Positions 60,612 to 64,000 of a DNA stretch of 64,000 nucleotides are shown one piece after another. The DNA comes from CADCWK01 sp035944555 (lineage in GTDB: Bacteria > Chloroflexota > Chloroflexia > Thermomicrobiales > UBA6265). The DNA lies in NCBI GenBank assembly GCA_035944555.1, contig DASZAY010000009.1:124001-188000 (forward strand), read 5' to 3'. Numbering within the stretch: the first letter of the stretch is position 1; each line of letters begins with the position of its first letter. Both the position numbers and the translations under genes were made by a program. The notes beneath the pieces are model-generated. The model was given only the letters and a program-made list of their open reading frames with translations, made no database searches and was not told the origin of the DNA.

Positions 60612-60827
60612 CTACCGGACCTGGCGGACCACCGCACCGCATTCGGCGCAGCGCCAGTCGCTGACCTCGGACATCGAGAGGCCAGGAATTTCCTCGATTT
60701 CGATCCGGACGAGGTCGGTCGATCGGCGTCCGGGGCAGACCGGACAGGACGGGCGGGCTCGCCGTACCCGAAGCGAGCGGGCGACGCGGTTGCCGGTGGT
60801 GATCGGAATCAAGGTCGTCGACAGCAT
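60612..60827 (-). CDS. small zinc-ribbon-like protein, 71 aa
   Basis: A short basic protein with two Cys pairs, CPVC (residues about 28-31) and CAEC (about 60-63), spaced as in a zinc ribbon, and an Arg-rich N-terminus. GGGAGG sits seven bases before the ATG, so this reads as a real gene, not noise. The function is unknown. It might bind nucleic acid or act as a rubredoxin-like carrier. It is divergent from the Pho regulator. Confidence 0.6.
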   Translation of the reverse strand: MLSTTLIPITTGNRVARSLRVRRARPSCPVCPGRRSTDLVRIEIEEIPGLSMSEVSDWRCAECGAVVRQVR

Positions 60828-60953
60828 GGTGTGACCTCCCTGGGGCGGCCCGCCAGCGCCACGGTCGGACGCAGACCCAGCCCCACACCGTTGTAGCGGA
60901 CCAACTGGTCGTGGCTGTTAACCCGGTGCTTTCCCTCCCAGCGAGACCTGATG

Positions 60954-60986
60954 GTTAACCGGTCCCTTACGGCGTGTTAACCGGAC
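60954..60986 (+). promoter_or_regulatory. PHO-box-like array before the regulator gene
   Basis: Three 11-bp units: GTTAACCGGTC (60954-60964), a weaker CCTTACGGCGT (60965-60975) and GTTAACCGGAC (60976-60986). The core TTAACC resembles the Bacillus PhoP box (TTAACA direct repeats, 11-bp period). A -10-like TAGCAT follows at 61014-61019. An isolated GTTAACC also lies at 60917, out of phase. Confidence 0.6.
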
Positions 60987-61084
60987 GTTTGCCGTTCCCG
61001 GTTCGAGTCCCTCTAGCATTGCCCACGTGGCAACCGGGGACATCCCGGTCCACTGGATCCGGACCGACCGGGAGCGATCACGGC

Positions 61085-61867
61085 GTGATGCAGGGAGCCA
61101 ACACCGACGCGTCCACGATCCGCAGGACGAGCGCTTCGCGCCCGTCTGCTCAGCCTGACGAGGTGACGATCCTCGTCGTGGAGGACGACTCGACGCTCCT
61201 GCGGACGCTGGCATGGAACCTCAATCGAGAGGGATACCGGGTACTGACCGCTTCCGACGGCGAGGCCGGCCTCGAGTTGATCCGCTCCGAGGAGGATGCC
61301 CTCGACCTCATCCTGCTCGACGTCATGCTGCCCGGCATGAGCGGGTTCCACGTCCTCCGCCAGACACGGCAGGGGTCGATGGTCCCGGTCATCATGCTGA
61401 CAGCCCGTGGCGAGGAGCAGGACCGGATCGATGGACTGGAGCTGGGCGCGGACGACTACGTCATCAAGCCGTTCGCGCTGCGTGAGCTGCTGGCCCGGGT
61501 CCGCGCCAATCTGCGACGAAGGTCGATGCCGTCCGTGCGCCCGCCCGCCATCCTTCACCGGGGTCCGATCCAGATCGAACCGGAGCGTCGACGGGCCCGT
61601 GTCCATGACACGGAACTGAGACTGCGGCCCAAGGAGTTTGGATTGCTCGTCGCGCTGGCGATGGAGCCCGGACGGGTCTTCGGGCGGCAGCAGCTGCTCG
61701 ACTCGGTCTGGGGCGAGGAGATCGTCATCGACGAGCGGACCGTTGACGTCCATGTGTCCTGGCTCCGGACCAAGCTGTCCGAGGCGGGGCTCACCCACGA
61801 AATGATCCAGACCGTCTACGGTGCCGGGTACCGATTCGTCGTACCCGAACCCACCAACGGTCGCTGA
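61085..61867 (+). CDS. OmpR/PhoB-family response regulator (Pho-type)
   Basis: A protein of about 260 residues. The receiver domain has D34-D35 acidic pocket, D79 phosphorylation site in LILLDVMLPGMSG, T106 and K128 (VIKPF). The C-terminal winged helix (residues about 165-255, RPKEFGLLVALAMEPGRVFGRQQLLDSVWG) binds direct repeats. The GTG at 61085 is chosen from GGGAG ten bases upstream. An earlier in-frame start at 60974 would overlap the operator. Context with pstS and pstC implies a PhoB/PhoP role. The histidine kinase gene is not in this window. Confidence 0.87.
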   Translation: MMQGANTDASTIRRTSASRPSAQPDEVTILVVEDDSTLLRTLAWNLNREGYRVLTASDGEAGLELIRSEEDALDLILLDVMLPGMSGFHVLRQTRQGSMVPVIMLTARGEEQDRIDGLELGADDYVIKPFALRELLARVRANLRRRSMPSVRPPAILHRGPIQIEPERRRARVHDTELRLRPKEFGLLVALAMEPGRVFGRQQLLDSVWGEEIVIDERTVDVHVSWLRTKLSEAGLTHEMIQTVYGAGYRFVVPEPTNGR

Positions 61868-61985
61868 GCGGCTGCCAACCGGTCGCATCTCAACCTCTTG
61901 AGTGTCCCCGTGGGTTCCATCCCACGTGACGCTGCCGGGTGATGGTCACCCGGCCCAGACGTTCAGGCTTCTGAAAGGAGCTTCG

Positions 61986-63020
61986 ATGTCGATCATGACC
62001 TCGGTCCGGCGGTCGCTGCCGGTTGCTGCGCTTGCCGCCGCCTTCGCCTTCACCCCGGTGGCGCTTGCCCAGGATGCTACCCCTGGCGTCACTCCCACCC
62101 CGTACGAGGCACCGGCGGACCTGGCCGAGCTCTCCGGCGAAATCAACGCTGACGGCTCTTCCACGGTTGGTCCGCTGACGACCGTCGCGTCGGAGAACTT
62201 CTTCGAGGTCGCGCCGAACGTCAACATCTCCGTGAACGTCTCCGGCACCGGCGGCGGGTTCGAGAGCTTCTGCAACGGCGACACCGACATCCAGAACGCC
62301 TCCCGCGGCATCGCGGACGACGAGGTCGCCCTGTGTGCCGAGAACGGCGTCGACTACTACCAGTTCACGGTCGCCTATGACGGCGTCGTGGTCGTCGTCC
62401 CGACCAGCAACACCTTCCTGACGTCCCTGACCACCGAGCAGCTCCGCCAGATCTGGATGGGCGAGATCACTAACTACAACGAGCTCGATCCCTCCTACCC
62501 GGACCTCGAGATCTCGCTGTTCGGCCCGGACGATCAGTCCGGGACGTTCGACTTCTTCAACGAGGAGATTCTCGGTGAGGACGAGGCCGGTGAAGTTATC
62601 ACCCCGGCCGCGGATTACGAGCCGAGCTCCGACGACAACACCTTGGTTGAGGGCGTTGCCGGCACCGAGGGCGGGCTTGGCTACTTCGGGTTCGCCTACT
62701 ACGAGGAGAACCAGGATCGCCTGAACGTGGTCTCCCTGTCCGAGGAGGGCGGCGAGCCGGTCGCCCCGAGCCTCGAGACGATCAGCGACGGCTCCTACGC
62801 TCCGCTGAGCCGCAGCCTCTACGTCTTCGTCTCGGCCGCCTCCCTGTCCGAGAACGTCGCGCTGCAGGAGTTCCTCCGCTACTACATCGCCTCCGCCGGT
62901 GAGCTGGCCCTGTCCATCGGGTCGGTCGCCGCCCCGGGCGAGGCCTACGTCGAGGACCAGGAGAAGCTGGAAGGCGCGATCTCCGGCGAGATCGCGCCCG
63001 ATAGCCAGGCAGCCGCCTAG
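61986..63020 (+). CDS. pstS: phosphate ABC transporter substrate-binding protein
   Basis: A 344-residue binding protein: Sec signal (SLPVAALAAAFAFTPVALAQ) without a lipobox Cys, then INADGSSTVGPLT (phosphate loop), VNVSGTGGGFESFCNGDTDIQNASRGI and DQSGTFDFF, the typical PstS phosphate ligands. It captures inorganic phosphate outside the cell for the PstCAB permease. AAAGGAG five bases before the ATG. It is followed by a hairpin and, 291 bp on, pstC. Confidence 0.94.
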   Translation: MSIMTSVRRSLPVAALAAAFAFTPVALAQDATPGVTPTPYEAPADLAELSGEINADGSSTVGPLTTVASENFFEVAPNVNISVNVSGTGGGFESFCNGDTDIQNASRGIADDEVALCAENGVDYYQFTVAYDGVVVVVPTSNTFLTSLTTEQLRQIWMGEITNYNELDPSYPDLEISLFGPDDQSGTFDFFNEEILGEDEAGEVITPAADYEPSSDDNTLVEGVAGTEGGLGYFGFAYYEENQDRLNVVSLSEEGGEPVAPSLETISDGSYAPLSRSLYVFVSAASLSENVALQEFLRYYIASAGELALSIGSVAAPGEAYVEDQEKLEGAISGEIAPDSQAAA

Positions 63021-63056
63021 TCAGCTGCTGGTCATCCGTTCCATCGGATGACACCT

Positions 63057-63088
63057 GAGCGGCCACCCGGACAACCGGGTGGCCGTTC
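63057..63088 (+). terminator. hairpin after pstS
   Basis: A 14-bp stem GAGCGGCCACCCGG / CCGGGTGGCCGTTC (one G-T pair) with an ACAA loop. A smaller stem GTCATCCG / CGGATGAC lies at 63031-63052. It may attenuate read-through from pstS to pstC, keeping more PstS than permease. Confidence 0.65.
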
Positions 63089-63138
63089 CCGTGCCCGGCG
63101 CGGACCTCCAGGCCGGCACCGAGGTCAATCCGGCCGAC

Positions 63139-63178
63139 TTAACGCTCCGTTGGCCGGCGTTAACCAAACGCTAATGAT
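63139..63178 (+). promoter_or_regulatory. second PHO-box-like array, before pstC
   Basis: TTAACG (63139-63144), TTAACC (63160-63165, 21 bp later) and CTAATG (63171-63176, 11 bp later). A -10-like TATCTT lies at 63208-63213, 37 bp from the last unit. In the regulator promoter the last-unit to -10 distance is 38 bp. Confidence 0.55.
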
Positions 63179-63311
63179 TAGTCGCCCGGCGGGGTCGCTC
63201 AGGCTTGTATCTTCTCTTCCGTAAGTCAACTTGCTCAACCTGTATCCAACCCCCGGTCGGTCCCGAAGTCGCGGTTGCTCATCCCATTCCATCGGAGGTC
63301 AGGAGGCGCAC

Positions 63312-64000
63312 GTGGAAGACACCCTGAAGTCCACTGCCACCGTCGAGTCGGCCGGCGTCGTCGTGGCCGAGCGGGTACGCCCGCTCGCCGTGGACGGCCG
63401 TCGGAGCCGGGCGATGTCGGAGCGGATCATCGGCATGGTGCTGATGATCTGTGGCGGTCTCTCAATCCTGACAACTGCCGGGATCGTCGCCGTCCTGATC
63501 TTCGAGACGGTCGAGTTCTTCCGGATGGTGTCCGTCTGGGAGTATCTGACGAGCACGACCTGGGATCCCGCTCGGAACGCCTCGGCTGGCGAGTGGGGTG
63601 TCCTGCCGCTGATCTCCGCCACGCTGGCCTATGCGCTGGTTGGGCTGCTGCTGTCCGTCCCGGTCGGCCTGGCGATCGCCATCTACCTGTCGGAGTACGC
63701 TCCGCCCGCGATCCGCTCGGTCGTCAAGCCCGTCCTCGAGCTGCTGGCTGGTGTGCCGACGATCGTCTACGGCTTCTTCGCCCTGACGTTCCTCACGCCG
63801 CAGATCCTGCAGCGGTTTGATTCCACGATCGGGATCTTCAACGTACTGGCCGGTGGCCTGGCCATCGGCGTCCTGACGATTCCGCTGGTGGCGTCGCTGT
63901 CCGAGGATGCGATGCGGGCCGTGCCGCGGTCGCTGCGCGAGGGCGCATTTGCTCTCGGCGCCACCCGGTTCGAGACCAGCATGCGGGTGATCCTCCCGGC
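63312..64000 (+). CDS. pstC: phosphate ABC transporter permease PstC, N-terminal part (cut by window edge)
   Basis: The frame opens at a GTG with AGGAGG five bases upstream and runs off the right edge (about 229 residues seen). After a charged 40-residue N-terminus there are membrane helices (IIGMVLMICGGLSILTTAGIV, LISATLAYALVGLLLSVPVGLAIAIYLSEYAPP) and the permease EAA-type loop (LREGAFALGATRFET, with GAT), a match to PstC. It forms the channel with PstA. Confidence 0.93.
   Translation, partial: MEDTLKSTATVESAGVVVAERVRPLAVDGRRSRAMSERIIGMVLMICGGLSILTTAGIVAVLIFETVEFFRMVSVWEYLTSTTWDPARNASAGEWGVLPLISATLAYALVGLLLSVPVGLAIAIYLSEYAPPAIRSVVKPVLELLAGVPTIVYGFFALTFLTPQILQRFDSTIGIFNVLAGGLAIGVLTIPLVASLSEDAMRAVPRSLREGAFALGATRFETSMRVILP

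Overview
This is a gene-dense, high-GC chromosomal window with no recognisable mobile element, phage, CRISPR array or resistance island. The likely source is a Chloroflexota bacterium of the Thermomicrobia/Sphaerobacter type. That placement is an inference from the high GC, frequent GTG/TTG starts, a threonyl-tRNA synthetase without a TGS domain, a tmRNA tag ending PVALAA, a Bacillus-like accC-nusB order and cox-type accessory genes. It has not been checked by any search.

Layout. 1-7.8 kb: sugar-acid (uronate/aldonate) catabolism, with the N-terminus of a sugar ABC binding protein, two enolase-superfamily dehydratases, a UxuA-type mannonate dehydratase and an SDR dehydrogenase, followed by peptidase E. 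7.9-14.5 kb: guaB, an orphan ParA, a tyrosine phosphatase, an unknown coiled-coil protein, a DUF218 protein, an aldo/keto reductase and tRNA-Leu(CAA). 14.6-19.3 kb: rhamnose mutarotase and a four-gene block for molybdenum-hydroxylase (CO dehydrogenase type) maturation: MoxR ATPase, VWA protein, XdhC, MocA. 19.5-22.3 kb: a respiratory operon of an unknown four-helix membrane protein, a Rieske protein and a fused cytochrome b. 22.5-25.1 kb: two divergent PLP enzymes around a palindrome. 25.2-31.1 kb: information-processing genes (priA, def, gmk, rqcH). 31.1-34.8 kb: tatC, acpP, nusB, accC. 35.6-39.5 kb: yceD-rpmF-fabH-fabD-fabG, with a promoter and a start-site palindrome. 39.8-40.8 kb: smpB and ssrA. 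40.8-46.9 kb: a small ferredoxin, a cytidine-deaminase-like protein, an EVE protein and glcDEF. 47-52 kb: a HAD phosphatase, a PfpI protein, two M20 peptidases and an HD hydrolase. 52-55.8 kb: thrS behind a T-box leader, then a D-Ala-D-Ala carboxypeptidase. 56-60.8 kb: tRNA-Val(GAC), small proteins, an M42 peptidase, coaX and a Ctp protease. 61-64 kb: a Pho locus (response regulator, pstS, start of pstC) with phased TTAACC repeats.

The points most worth following are: phased TTAACC arrays with the same geometry upstream of both the regulator and pstC; a perfect palindrome over the predicted start of the fatty-acid operon; another palindrome on the promoter between the two PLP genes; the unknown membrane protein heading the Rieske/cytochrome b operon; several genes whose -10 box lies 6-7 nt before the start codon (leaderless candidates); and two core enzymes with altered key residues (PriA zinc site, RNase H-like fourth acidic residue).
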